From: a bacterium
GTDB taxonomy: Bacteria; Myxococcota_A; Bradymonadia; UBA7976; UBA1532
DNA: 64,000 bases
Direction: 5' to 3'
Assembly: GCA_030427205.1 (NCBI GenBank)
Contig: JAUHXC010000026.1
Span: 85,300-149,299 of the forward strand
Below the pieces are notes generated by a model. That model was not told the DNA's origin. It ran no database searches and worked only from the letters and a program-made list of their open reading frames with translations. Shown one piece after another: positions 44,323-55,561 of the stretch. How positions within the stretch are numbered: the first letter of the stretch is position 1; each line of letters starts with the position of its first letter. Made by a program: the position numbers and the translations under genes.

Positions 44323-46868
44323 GCGCCCCCCTTCTTGCGGTCGCGATACTTGCGGGCGTAGCCGTAGCGCTTGGCGATGGGGCCGACCGCGTCCCAGCAG
44401 CGGGCGTTCATCTCGGCCGTCCAGTCGCGGGGGTGGGGGAAGTCGCCGAACTTCTGGGCGTTGAGCTTGCGGCCCAGGATCTCGACGGCCCGATCGCGGT
44501 CGAAGCCGTCGAGGCCGAGGAAGTCGAAGACGCCTTCGATCTCGTCAGGACCGGCGATCAGATCTTCGAAGCGCACGACCCGCACCCGCTCCTCGCCGAT
44601 GCGTTTGCGCAGGCGCTCGACGTGGCGATAGGTCTCGGCCCACAGCCAGCTGACCTGCTCGAACTGCGGGCGGGCGAGCCACGTCTGGCGCCGCGGATCG
44701 TCCTCCCGCGGGCGCAGTCGGCCGCTCTCCCAGGCCCCCGTCGCGCGGTAGTAGCCGCGGCGCATGCCCGAGCGCACGAACTCCCGCGGGTCGCGGACGA
44801 GGATCAAGAAGCGGGCGTCGGGGATGTCGTCGGCGATGACGTCGCAGAACGGCGTCATGTTGTGGTCGGTCTCGCCGTGGATGACGCCCGCGTCCCACGC
44901 CTCGCGGATGATGCGCCCGCGGCCGGCCCAGAAGGTCGAGCGGCGGTCGATGGCGTCCCAGTAGGCGTGCAGGGTCTCCATGATCATGTTGGGCTCGGGG
45001 TGGTGCCAGACCTTGGCGTTGCTGGCCATCTCGAAGAGGCCGGCCAGGGTCTGGGTGCCCGAGCGCCCGGTGGACATCACGAAGAACGCGGGGTGGGCTG
45101 CGGGCGCGGGCTGCGCGGGCAGCGGCGGGCGCTCGACGGCGGGGGTGATCGCGGCGCAGGCCTGGCGGGTGGCGTCGAGCAGCGTCGCCTCGGCCCCGCG
45201 GGCGAAGGGCGAGGGCAGGGTATAGACCAGGTGCGAGACGTGGGCCTCGTAGCCGCCCTGTGCGACCATCTCGTCGGCGGGCACGTAGGCCTCGAGGCCG
45301 TTGGTATAGCCCAGCACGAAGAGCGCGTCGTGGCGCGTCGACAAGAGCCGCATGCGGCGGGCGGTGACCGCCATCGGCTCGCCGGGCACCAGCGCGAAGG
45401 CCACCTCGCCGACGCCGAGGATGCCCAGCTCCATCTCGAAGGTCTCGGGGCGTTTGTCGCCGTAGCGGTGGACGGCGGCGGCGGCCCAGTTGCGCAGCAT
45501 CGCGGGGGCGGCGCCCTGGTTGTGCGGCAGACCGAAGGCCTCTTCGCCGATGGGCCCGCCCTGCAGCGGCAGGTTCAGCGTGATGCGCCCCGCGTCGAGC
45601 GGCCCGCGGATGGGGGTCAGCGTGGTGGCGGCGTCGGCGACGGCCTCGGCCATGCGCCCGCCGAGGGTGCGCGCGTCGTCCGGGCGGCCGATCCAGCCGA
45701 TGCGGTCGCCCTGACGCACGCCCTGCTTGATGTCGCCCGCGGCCCCCTGCAGGAAGATCACCGTCTCGGCGGCGCCCTTCTCGGCGAGGCGCGCGCGCAG
45801 GGCACCCGGGTAATCCGCGCCGATGATCGCCGCGGGGCCCGATCCGGTCGGGTGGCAGCCGTGGTTGACCATCAGCAGGCGCCGCTTGCCGACCTTCACC
45901 GCCAGGATCGGGGTCTCGGTCTCGTAGTGCGACTCGGGCGCGGGGGCCATCTCGATGCGGCCGTCGACCGCCCGCCGACGGTTGAAGCCGATGCTCACCG
46001 CGGCGCGGCCCCACGCCAGCTCGGCGGGCGCGAGGTCGAGATACAGCCGCGGCAGCAGCTTGGTGACGTGGTCGACGACGCCCTGGGCGAAGGCGGCGTC
46101 GAAGCGGCCGAGGCCGGGCACCGCGTGGCTCACCGTGCCGGGCCCGTAGTGGGTGTGCGAGGCGTTGAGCACGACGGCGGCGGGGTCGATGCCCCACTCG
46201 GCGGCCCGATGACGGATGAGCCGCACGAGCTGGGCGTCGAAGCCGAAGATGTCGGCGCCGACGAAGAGCGCGCGGCTGCCGTAGCCGTCTTCGAGCAACA
46301 GCGCCTGCAGCTTCAGCCGGCTGTCGACGGTCTCGGTGGTGCGCGGCGGGCCGAAGTAGCCCTGCAGCTCGACGGCGCCGGCGGGCGTGATGTCGACCTC
46401 GGCGAACGCGGCGCGATAGGGCACCGGCGGCAGGTCGGCGACCGCGCGGGACTTGTGAAAGAGGCCGCGGGCGGTCTCGATCTGGCCCATGGCCTCGGTC
46501 AGCCGGCCCATCTCGTCGAGCAGGCGCGGGGTCTCGCCGCCCACCGCGAGGCCCTGCTCGAGGTAGCGGGTCGCCTCGGCGAGCCGGTTGGCGCCGCGGG
46601 TGATCGACGAGAGGTTGAGCAGCGCGTCGACGGGCGTATCGCCGATGACCGCCGCCTTGAGCAGCAGCCGCTCGGCCTGATCGATGTCGCCGGCCTGATG
46701 GGCCATGACCGCCAGGTTGTTGAGCGCGCCGCCGCAGCCCGGATCCATGGTCAACGCCTGGCGGAAGAGCCGCTCGGCCTGTTCGAAGTCGCCGCCGGCG
46801 AAGAGCTGCTCGCCCTGGGCGACGAGGGCCGCGGCCTGCTCTGCGGGCTGCTGGAGGGTGGGGGTCAT
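44319..46868 (-). CDS. TPR, neutral-ceramidase-like and sulfotransferase fusion protein
   Basis: 849 residues. TPR helices at about 10-145 (LFAGGDFEQAERLFRQALTMDP). A middle domain resembling neutral/alkaline ceramidases at about 150-575 (DITPAGAVELQGYF, NASHTHYGPG at 236-244, MVNHGCHPTG as a likely zinc His site). A C-terminal sulfotransferase at about 594-845 (FVMSTGRSGTQTLAGLF phosphosulfate loop, LILVRDPREFVRSGMRRGYY 3'-phosphate site). The family's Ser-bearing GDVSPN reads GDIKQG here, so the hydrolase may not be a ceramidase. No signal peptide is visible, fitting PAPS use in the cytoplasm. AGGAGAGG precedes the ATG. Confidence 0.85.
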   Translation of the reverse strand: MTPTLQQPAEQAAALVAQGEQLFAGGDFEQAERLFRQALTMDPGCGGALNNLAVMAHQAGDIDQAERLLLKAAVIGDTPVDALLNLSSITRGANRLAEATRYLEQGLAVGGETPRLLDEMGRLTEAMGQIETARGLFHKSRAVADLPPVPYRAAFAEVDITPAGAVELQGYFGPPRTTETVDSRLKLQALLLEDGYGSRALFVGADIFGFDAQLVRLIRHRAAEWGIDPAAVVLNASHTHYGPGTVSHAVPGLGRFDAAFAQGVVDHVTKLLPRLYLDLAPAELAWGRAAVSIGFNRRRAVDGRIEMAPAPESHYETETPILAVKVGKRRLLMVNHGCHPTGSGPAAIIGADYPGALRARLAEKGAAETVIFLQGAAGDIKQGVRQGDRIGWIGRPDDARTLGGRMAEAVADAATTLTPIRGPLDAGRITLNLPLQGGPIGEEAFGLPHNQGAAPAMLRNWAAAAVHRYGDKRPETFEMELGILGVGEVAFALVPGEPMAVTARRMRLLSTRHDALFVLGYTNGLEAYVPADEMVAQGGYEAHVSHLVYTLPSPFARGAEATLLDATRQACAAITPAVERPPLPAQPAPAAHPAFFVMSTGRSGTQTLAGLFEMASNAKVWHHPEPNMIMETLHAYWDAIDRRSTFWAGRGRIIREAWDAGVIHGETDHNMTPFCDVIADDIPDARFLILVRDPREFVRSGMRRGYYRATGAWESGRLRPREDDPRRQTWLARPQFEQVSWLWAETYRHVERLRKRIGEERVRVVRFEDLIAGPDEIEGVFDFLGLDGFDRDRAVEILGRKLNAQKFGDFPHPRDWTAEMNARCWDAVGPIAKRYGYARKYRDRKKGGA

Positions 46869-46875
46869 GCCTCTC

Positions 46876-48345
46876 CTATCGGCCGTCGGCGCTCTGAGTT
46901 GAGTCGGCCCCGCGCAAGGCGGCGATGGCCTGCTTCAGCCCGGCGTGCGCCGGCCGGATCAGCGCCGCTTCTTCGAGCCGCTGCAGCACCTGCACCGCGC
47001 GCCCGCGCTCGAGCATGTCGTCCAGCGGCGCCTCGCCGGTGCCGTCCCAGCGTACGAAGCGCAGGCCGCGATCGACCAGCGCCACCGCCCGCTCGATCTC
47101 GGCGTCGACCCGCGCGCCGAGGCGGGTGCCGAGGATGTCGATCGTGCGCTGCGCCGCCCTGCCCCGCGCCGCGCGGTCGAGCGGCATGCGCGAGAGCAGC
47201 TCGAGGTGGGCGAAGATCAGCCGCACCATCGGCAGCGTCAGCCCCTCTTGCAGGAACTCGGGGTGATGTGAGCCGATGACGTCGGTGTTCTGCTCGGCGT
47301 AGGTCTTCTGCTTGGGGCGGGTGAGGCCGCGGGTGAACAAGACCTCGGGCAGCTGGGCGATGCGCGTGCGCAGGGCCAGCTCGGCGAGGAAGATGTTGTC
47401 GTACGAGCGGTAGAGCCGATGCTGGAAGAGCGCGCGGATCTGCTCGAGCACCGACCGCCGGAAGAGGCCGTACCACGCGTTGCACATGCTCAACGTGTCG
47501 ATGACATGCAGGTAGCGGGCGACCGGATCGGGGTCGAGCGTCGAGATGTCGTCGTCGGCGATACCCAGCGGGGTGCCGTCGGCGCCGACCAGCGTCGTGC
47601 GGCTGTAGACCATGCCCACGTCGGCGTCGTCGGCCATGCGGGCCAGCGCCTTCTCGACGAAGGTCGGGTGGTGGCGGTCGTCGTAGGCGGCCCACATGTA
47701 GAACGGCGCCGTCGAGCGCTGCATCACCCGGATGTTGTTCTTGGTGCCGACGTAGCGGATGTCTTCGCCGGTGCGCACGTAGCGGATGCGGTCGTCCTGC
47801 GCCCGATAGCGCTCGACGGTCTCGCGGGTGATCGGGTCGTCGCCGGTATCGAGGATGACCAGCTCGAGGTCGCCGAAGGTCTGGGCCAGCACCGCCTCGA
47901 TGGCGCCGGCGAACATGTCGCCGCCGCTGTAGACCGGCAGGCCGACGCCGACGACGGGCGCGCGCTCGGTGTGCACTGCGGGGGCCCGGCGCGGCGCGGG
48001 GCGGCGCTCGGTGAGGGTCCACGGGGCGGGCATCGCCGGGTCGCGGGTCAGGGCGATGCAGCGGTCGAGGTACAGCTTCGCTTCGCCGACTTCGCCGCGG
48101 TCGAGCGCGATGGCGGCCAGGTTCAGCAGCGGCAGCGCGCCGTTGTCGGCGAAGAGCGAGGCCTTGAGCAGCAGCGACTCCGCCTCGTCGAGCTCGCCGG
48201 CGGCGTAGGCCAGCTGGCCGGCCTGGAGGTGCGCCTCGCCGTGGGTCGGATCGGCGGCGAGCACCTGGCCCAGCGCCTGGATGGCGTCGCCGATGCGCCC
48301 TTCGGCCAACGCGGCGCGGGTCGGGGCGAGCAGGTCGTCGGTCAT
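46876..48345 (-). CDS. Family 2 glycosyltransferase with N-terminal TPR
   Basis: 489 residues from ATG 48345, coupled by ATGA to the methyltransferase gene before it. TPR-like helices (AALAEGRIGDAIQALGQVLAADP) occupy the first 110 residues, and their architecture mirrors the fusion protein encoded next. The GT-A domain has VGVGLPVYSGGDMFAGAIEAVLAQTF, LELVILDTGDDP, YMWAAYDDRHHP (metal-binding Asp pair) and a later acceptor loop, followed by an extended helical tail. The donor sugar is unknown. Confidence 0.9.
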   Translation of the reverse strand: MTDDLLAPTRAALAEGRIGDAIQALGQVLAADPTHGEAHLQAGQLAYAAGELDEAESLLLKASLFADNGALPLLNLAAIALDRGEVGEAKLYLDRCIALTRDPAMPAPWTLTERRPAPRRAPAVHTERAPVVGVGLPVYSGGDMFAGAIEAVLAQTFGDLELVILDTGDDPITRETVERYRAQDDRIRYVRTGEDIRYVGTKNNIRVMQRSTAPFYMWAAYDDRHHPTFVEKALARMADDADVGMVYSRTTLVGADGTPLGIADDDISTLDPDPVARYLHVIDTLSMCNAWYGLFRRSVLEQIRALFQHRLYRSYDNIFLAELALRTRIAQLPEVLFTRGLTRPKQKTYAEQNTDVIGSHHPEFLQEGLTLPMVRLIFAHLELLSRMPLDRAARGRAAQRTIDILGTRLGARVDAEIERAVALVDRGLRFVRWDGTGEAPLDDMLERGRAVQVLQRLEEAALIRPAHAGLKQAIAALRGADSTQSADGR

Positions 48346-49109
48346 GCGCTCTGCTCCCGGGTGCGGCGCTCGGGCACGAACGCCAGATTGCACTTGCGGT
48401 CGAGGCGGTGGCTCGCTGGGAAGTGGTCCATCGGCAGCGGCCCGCGGGCGCCCAGGTAGGGGAAGTCGAGCAGCGAGCGGTAGGCCAGCCGGTAGCCGGC
48501 GGCGGCCATGGCGTCGATCACCGCGTCGCGCGCGAAGAACCAGACGGGGATGCGCGCGCCGTAATAGGCCTGATGGGTCACGAAGGTCGGGATGTCGCCC
48601 GCGGTCAGGCCGGCGAGCACGATCAGCCGCGGTTCGTAAGCAGCGAAGCGGGCCAGCATCGCCTTCCAGTCGGCGACGTAATGCAGGCTGCTGGCGGCGT
48701 GCACGACGTCGAAGCGGCCGTCGGGCAAGGTCTCGTGGAAGGTCGGGCCGTCGGCGCCGAAGAGTTCGCGCCCCAGATCGCAGACGGCGGCGGTCTCGAC
48801 GACGTGCAGGTCGAGCGCGGCGTCGGGCAGGCAGTCGCGCAGGGTGGGGTAGAGCACGCCCGCGCCGCCGCCGAAGTCGAGGATCGAGAGTGCACTCTGC
48901 GGGTCGACCAGCGGCGCGAGCAGCGCGGGCAGCGGCAAGGCGTCGATCATCGTCGAGGGGCCCCCGCCCTGCACCGCGGCGCGGGCCGACTCGACCGCGT
49001 TGCGCTGCGCGGCGAGCCAGCGCTCCGAGTGGAACGCGGGCGGCGTCTCGGGCGCGGGCGGGAAGGCCTCGACGATACCCTCCCAGATGCGGAAGGCGGC
49101 CTCAGTCAC
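48342..49109 (-). CDS. TIGR04325-type class I methyltransferase
   Basis: 255 residues. The SAM motif is ILDFGGGAGVLYPTLRDCLP (about 74-93), with HVVETAAVCDLGRELFG and FDVVHAASSLHYVADWKAML. The pattern matches a methyltransferase family seen in exopolysaccharide and O-antigen clusters. The substrate is presumably a glycan or nucleotide sugar. The gene overlaps the CmcI-like gene by eight bases and the glycosyltransferase by ATGA, tying it tightly to this operon. Confidence 0.88.
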   Translation of the reverse strand: MTEAAFRIWEGIVEAFPPAPETPPAFHSERWLAAQRNAVESARAAVQGGGPSTMIDALPLPALLAPLVDPQSALSILDFGGGAGVLYPTLRDCLPDAALDLHVVETAAVCDLGRELFGADGPTFHETLPDGRFDVVHAASSLHYVADWKAMLARFAAYEPRLIVLAGLTAGDIPTFVTHQAYYGARIPVWFFARDAVIDAMAAAGYRLAYRSLLDFPYLGARGPLPMDHFPASHRLDRKCNLAFVPERRTREQSA

Positions 49110-49866
49110 GGATCGCTCGCAGGTAGCCGCCCGGGTTGTTGGTCACCAGCAGCCGCGCCTCGAGGTCGGTGTCTACGGCAAAGCGGTGATTCTCTTTCTG
49201 CCACTCGGCCAGCGCGGTGGCCGGGTTGTTGCCTTTGCCCCACGGTCGCGGGCGTACGGCGGACGGGGGCTGCCGCTCGATGGTCGTATCGCCGCAGACC
49301 AGATAGTGGCCTTTGCCCACGAAGCCGGACCACGCTCGCAGCTCGGCCAGCACATGCTCGTGGGTATGATGCGAGTCGAGGATCACCAGCACGTCCCGGC
49401 AGTCGCCGACGACCTCGCGGACCTCGGCGACGGTCTTCGGGTCGGTGGACGAGGCGCGCATCAGGTGCAGCCGCTCCGACAGCGGGCCCCAGCTGTTGAG
49501 GCGTTCGAGCAGGTCGTCGGGCATGTAGATGTCGATGCCGATGATCTTCTCGCCGCCGAGCACCTGCATCAGCGTCGAGTAGAACAGCGTCGAGCCGCCC
49601 CAGGCCACGCCGCATTCGATGATGAAGCGCGGGCGGGTGCGGAACAGGATCTCCTGCATCGCGAAGAGGTCGCCGGGCACCTGCAGGCACGGCTCGCCGA
49701 GCCAGTTGGTCTGGTGCACCCAGTAGTACTCGCCGGCGCGCACCTTCACGTCGAGGGCGTCGGCGAGCAGCGCCTCGTCGGCGGCCATGCGCCGGGCCTG
49801 GGTCTGCCGCAGCTCTTCGAAGGCCGCGCGGGTATAGAGCTTTTTGTTCGCGTTCGGATCGGCCAT
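49102..49866 (-). CDS. CmcI/rhamnosyl O-methyltransferase-family protein
   Basis: 254 residues. GAGAGGA precedes the ATG. It has IIECGVAWGGSTLFYSTLM (SAM-binding), KIIGIDIYMPDD, LVILDSHHTHEHVLAELRAW (metal His/Asp cluster) and HYLVCGDTTIERQ, as in the cephalosporin hydroxylase (CmcI) family. Members of this family in sugar clusters are O-methyltransferases acting on rhamnosyl or other glycosyl hydroxyls. It is one of several methyltransferases in the locus. Confidence 0.9.
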   Translation of the reverse strand: MADPNANKKLYTRAAFEELRQTQARRMAADEALLADALDVKVRAGEYYWVHQTNWLGEPCLQVPGDLFAMQEILFRTRPRFIIECGVAWGGSTLFYSTLMQVLGGEKIIGIDIYMPDDLLERLNSWGPLSERLHLMRASSTDPKTVAEVREVVGDCRDVLVILDSHHTHEHVLAELRAWSGFVGKGHYLVCGDTTIERQPPSAVRPRPWGKGNNPATALAEWQKENHRFAVDTDLEARLLVTNNPGGYLRAIRD

Positions 49867-49875
49867 GGCGTCCTC

Positions 49876-50811
49876 TCAAGTGCCGGTGCGCGGTCGGGCG
49901 GCAGAGTGGGGCTCGAGCGCGTAGCCGTAGCGCGCGAGGTCGAGCCCGCAGCGCTCGGCCAGCCGGCGGTTGCCCGCGGCGTAGTGTTCGGCGATGCGGG
50001 ACTGCCAGTCGGGGCTCATCCAGTCGCGCATCGCCGGGCCGCCGTCGAGCCAGCGCTGCCACAGGCTGTCGAAGCGGGTCGCGGTCGCGGGCGGCATCGG
50101 CGCGGGCCATACGCTGCGGATGCGGCTCCAGGTGAGCGTGCGGCGGCTGTGGCGGCGGCGCTCGCGGGGGCCGGTCAGCGCCGCTTCGACGACCGCGGGC
50201 TCGAGGCCGAGCAGCGCGGCCCAGCGGCGGGCGTAGGCGGTCGGATCGGCCAGCAGCTCTTCGTAGATCAAGACCTCGACCCGCTCGAAGCGGGCGGCGT
50301 ACAGCTCGACGAGCGCGGCGTAGTCGAAGCCGCGCAGCGGGCCCATGCGCGGGAAGCGCAGGCAGTGCTGCATCCACTCGTCGAAGCCGACGAATCGACG
50401 CCAGTACCGCCGCGGCACGCCTTTGAGGTAGGCCCCGTGGTTGACGTACCACGACGCGATCGCCTGCCGCTGCTCGCGCACCACCAGCACCACGGTGGCC
50501 TCGGGCAGCAGGCGGGCGAGGCGGTCGGCGCAGACGGTCGGCAGCGGGCTGCGGCTGATGTCTTCGTTCGAGTAGACCAGCACCCGCCCGTCGGCGGCGG
50601 CGCGCATCGCGGCGAAGGCGTCGGCCATGGCGTCCAGCGGCGCGTAGAGGTCGTCCTCTTCGGCCAGCGCGGCGAACAGCGGCGCCAGCGCGGCCCAGCC
50701 GGGGCCGTCTTCGCCGCGGTAGCAGATCTCGTCGCGGGCGGCGAAGAGCCGGCGCTGCAGGCTGGTCGAGCCGGTCTTGTTGGCGCCGATGTGCAGGACG
50801 ACCCGGCTCAT
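49876..50811 (-). CDS. Sulfotransferase-family protein
   Basis: 311 residues. The N-terminal loop HIGANKTGSTSLQRRLF is the 5'-phosphosulfate (PAPS) binding motif and ATVVLVVREQRQAIASWY the 3'-phosphate motif. A C-terminal basic segment (RERRRHSRRTLTWSRIRSVW) may contact an acidic acceptor. It is distinct from the sulfotransferase domain of the fusion gene, so the locus may add sulfate at two positions. ATGA overlap with the HEAT-repeat gene upstream; nine-base gap to the CmcI-like gene. Confidence 0.85.
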   Translation of the reverse strand: MSRVVLHIGANKTGSTSLQRRLFAARDEICYRGEDGPGWAALAPLFAALAEEDDLYAPLDAMADAFAAMRAAADGRVLVYSNEDISRSPLPTVCADRLARLLPEATVVLVVREQRQAIASWYVNHGAYLKGVPRRYWRRFVGFDEWMQHCLRFPRMGPLRGFDYAALVELYAARFERVEVLIYEELLADPTAYARRWAALLGLEPAVVEAALTGPRERRRHSRRTLTWSRIRSVWPAPMPPATATRFDSLWQRWLDGGPAMRDWMSPDWQSRIAEHYAAGNRRLAERCGLDLARYGYALEPHSAARPRTGT

Positions 50812-52433
50812 GGCGCGGCGCGGTCCATCGCGGCTCGGATCTCGGCCATCGCCTTGCGCGCCAACGCGCCGATCTTCTCGCCGCCCGTCTCGGCCAGCGC
50901 TTCGAGCAGGGGCAGGGCTTTCTCGGCCTCGGCGCCCAGCGCCGCCAGCGCTTCGACCGCGCCGCTGCGGATCTCGTCGCTGCTCGACGCCAGCATCGCC
51001 AGCAGGCGGGGCAGCGCGTCGCGGGCTTCGGCCCCCAATCCACGCAGGCTCGCCAGCGCCGCCGTCTGCACGGCGGCCACGTCGTCGCCCAAGGCGTCGA
51101 TCAGCGCGGCGGCGAGTCGCCTGGCGTCGTCGCCCGCCGCCGACATCTGGCCCAGGGCGCGGGCGGCGGCGGCGCGCACGGTGGGCTCGCTGTCTTTCAG
51201 CCGGCCGATGAGCGCGGTCATGTGCGACTGCGCCCCGTCGCCGAAGCGGCCGATGGCGTCGGCGGCGGCGGCGCGGACGGCGGCGGTCTGGTCGGCCAGC
51301 GCCAGATCGAGCGCGGGCAGGGCTTCGGCGGCGGCGTCGCCCATCTGACCCAGTCCGCGGGCGGCGGCGGCGCGCACGTCGGCCGCTTCGTCGCTCAGGC
51401 GGGCCTTCAGCGCGGCGACCGTCTTGCTGCTCGTCTCGGCGACGGCGGCGAGGGCCGCGGTGGCCGAGGCGCGCACGCGGGCGTCGGCATCGGCCAGGGC
51501 GGCTTCGATGCGCGGGGCGGCGGCGCGGGCCTTGTCACCGGCGGCGGCCAGCGCGTCGAGCGTCGCCGCCTCGAGCGCGCCCTCGGCCCGCTCGAGCGTG
51601 GCGGCCAGCGGCTCGACCAGCTCGCCCGCCCGATCGCCGAGCGCCGCCGAGCGGGCCGCGATGAGTCGCAGGTCGTCTTCCAGGCCCGGCGTCGCCTCTT
51701 CGAGCGCGACCCGCAGCGCCTCGACCGCGCCCTCGCCCTCGCCGACCAACTCGGCGAGCATCATCTCGGCCCGCTTGCGCAACAGCAGGTGCGCGTCGGG
51801 ATCGGACAGGGTCTCGGTCAGCGTGCGCAGCGACTCGGCGTGGTTGGCCTGCAAACGGGTCAGCGCCTGGCGCGTCCAGAGGCGCACCTGGGCGCTCTCG
51901 TCCTTCACCCGGGCGGCCAGGGCGTCGATCGCCTTCTCGGCGTCGGGTCCGATGCGGCCCAGGCTGCGGGCGGCGGCGGCGCGCACCCGATCCGACTCGG
52001 CGCCGAGCAGGCCGACGAGCGCGTCCACCGCGCCGGCGGCCTGCGCGCCCAGATGGCCCAGCGCGTCGGCGGCGGCGGCGGCGACCTCGGCGTCGGGATC
52101 GGTCAGCGCCCTGGTCAGCCCGTCGAGCGCGCCGTCGAGCGCGACCCGCGAGCGGGCGAGCTGGTCCAGCGCGCGGGCGGCGGCGATGCGCACGCGGGTA
52201 TCGGGGTCGTTGAGCTTCGCGCCGATGGCGCTGACCGCTTCGGCGGCGTCCTTGCCCAGCGCGGCGAGCTTGTCGAGGGCCACGACGCGGGCCTCGGGCT
52301 TCGCCGCGTCGAGCTCGGCCATCAGCGTCTCGACCGGCCGGACCTCGGGGGCCTCGGTGGACGGCGTATCCTTGCTGCAGGCCAGCAGCGAGGCGCCGAT
52401 GCCCAGGGCGACGGTGAGGGCGACGGTGCGCAT
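50808..52433 (-). CDS. HEAT-repeat lipoprotein
   Basis: 541 residues. GGAGGA precedes ATG 52433, giving lipobox SLLAC (Cys19). From about residue 40 the protein is built of some 13-15 HEAT/PBS-lyase-type repeats of 35-40 residues, each with a D-x-x-VR-x-AAA-x-AL-x-x-L/M-G core (DTRVRIAAARALDQLA, SDRVRAAAARSLGRIG, EPTVRAAAARALGQM). This should give a long superhelix anchored at the outer or inner membrane. It is the first gene of the minus-strand glycan operon and is coupled by ATGA to the sulfotransferase; a docking role is inferred only from that. Confidence 0.88.
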   Translation of the reverse strand: MRTVALTVALGIGASLLACSKDTPSTEAPEVRPVETLMAELDAAKPEARVVALDKLAALGKDAAEAVSAIGAKLNDPDTRVRIAAARALDQLARSRVALDGALDGLTRALTDPDAEVAAAAADALGHLGAQAAGAVDALVGLLGAESDRVRAAAARSLGRIGPDAEKAIDALAARVKDESAQVRLWTRQALTRLQANHAESLRTLTETLSDPDAHLLLRKRAEMMLAELVGEGEGAVEALRVALEEATPGLEDDLRLIAARSAALGDRAGELVEPLAATLERAEGALEAATLDALAAAGDKARAAAPRIEAALADADARVRASATAALAAVAETSSKTVAALKARLSDEAADVRAAAARGLGQMGDAAAEALPALDLALADQTAAVRAAAADAIGRFGDGAQSHMTALIGRLKDSEPTVRAAAARALGQMSAAGDDARRLAAALIDALGDDVAAVQTAALASLRGLGAEARDALPRLLAMLASSSDEIRSGAVEALAALGAEAEKALPLLEALAETGGEKIGALARKAMAEIRAAMDRAAP

Positions 52434-52599
52434 GGGTCTGTCCTCCGTGGGCGCATGGTGGCAGGGGGCCGGGCGCGACGCAAAGTCGATGTCACGGGTT
52501 TGACGCCGGCCGCGGGGGCGAACCCGATGGCCGTTCGATGTATCTTCCTGCGTCCGCGCCCCGCGCGCGCCCGAAATCGTACCCCGCACGAGGCTGACC

Positions 52600-53495
52600 A
52601 TGCGCTCGAACATCTCGCCGCTCTTCGACCCCGAGGCCTGGACGCCGGTCGAAGGGTTCGACTTCCGCGACATCACCTATCACCGCGCCCGCACCCAGGG
52701 CACGGTGCGCATCGCCTTCGACCGCCCCGAGGTGCGCAACGCGTTCCGGCCGCAGACCGTCGACGAGCTCTTCGTCGCGCTCGATCACGCCCGCCAGACC
52801 AGCGACGTGGGCTGCGTGCTGCTGACGGGCAACGGGCCGTCCCCCAAAGACGGGGGCTGGGCGTTCTGCTCGGGCGGCGATCAGCGCATCCGCGGCAAGG
52901 TGGGCTACCAGTACCAGGACGGCCAGGGCACCATCGATCCCGCGCGCCTGGGGCGGCTGCACATCCTCGAGGTGCAGCGGCTCATCCGCTTCATGCCCAA
53001 GGTGGTCATCGCGGTGGTGCCCGGCTGGGCGGTCGGCGGCGGGCACAGCCTGCACGTCGTCGCCGACATGACGCTCGCCAGTGAAGAGCACGGGCAGTTC
53101 AAGCAGACCGACGCCGACGTGGCCAGCTTCGACGGCGGCTTCGGCTCGGCCTATCTCGCCCGTCAGGTGGGCCAGAAGCGGGCGCGGGAGATCTTCTTCC
53201 TCGGCCGGACCTACTCCGCCCGCGAGGCGTTCGAGATGGGCATGGTCAACGCGGTGGTGCCGCACGCCGACCTGGAGACGGTGGCGCTCGAGTGGGCCGC
53301 CGAGGTCAACGACAAGAGCCCCACCGCCCAGCGCATGCTCAAGTTCGCCTTCAACCTGATCGACGACGGGCTGGTGGGTCAGCAGGTCTTCGCCGGCGAG
53401 GCGACCCGGCTGGCCTATATGACCGACGAGGCGCAGGAAGGCCGCGACGCCTTCCTCGAGAAGCGCCCGCGCGACTTCGGCCGCTTCCCCTGGTA

Positions 53496-53502
<7 letters not shown>
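52600..53502 (+). CDS. menB: 1,4-dihydroxy-2-naphthoyl-CoA synthase
   Basis: A 300-residue crotonase-fold enzyme of menaquinone synthesis. Signatures: RIAFDRPEVRNAFRPQT, WAFCSGGDQRIRG (oxyanion and Asp-Gln active site), VVPGWAVGGGHSLHVVAD and FKQTDADVASFDGGFGSAYL. The Asp after QT marks, by family knowledge, the bicarbonate-independent MenB subtype, as opposed to E. coli MenB with Gly there. It ends with LEKRPRDFGRFPWYY. It is the only men gene in view. The last seven bases overlap the convergent histidine kinase gene. Confidence 0.95.
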
Positions 53503-55336
<1,834 letters not shown>

Positions 55337-55340
<4 letters not shown>

Positions 55341-55425
55341 CGGGCAGCGTCGCTCATCGGACAGCGTCGTTCATCGGGGCAGCGTCGTTCATCGGGCAGA
55401 AGCTCGTCGGGCAGAGGCTCATCGG
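55337..55425 (-). repeat. Six-unit 17-bp tandem repeat over the histidine kinase start
   Basis: On the plus strand the unit is close to CAGCGTCGCTCATCGGG. On the kinase strand each intact unit contains CCGATGAGCGAC or CCGATGAACGAC, so the start ATG and its first codons are repeated upstream. This creates a 22-codon reading frame (55422 down to 55354) whose TGA overlaps the ATG of a 6-codon frame (MSDAAR, 55357 down to 55337), whose own TGA overlaps the kinase ATG at 55340. Confidence 0.9.
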
Positions 55426-55561
55426 TTCTCGGTCTTCCGAGCCCCCGGGGCATGCGCATCATCGTAGCCGACGAGCGCCTCCGTCACGAAGACAAAACAA
55501 TTGCAGCCGATTGCAACCGGGTGACGTGGATCCGCTTGGCGTTCCCGGGCACACTGCCCGC

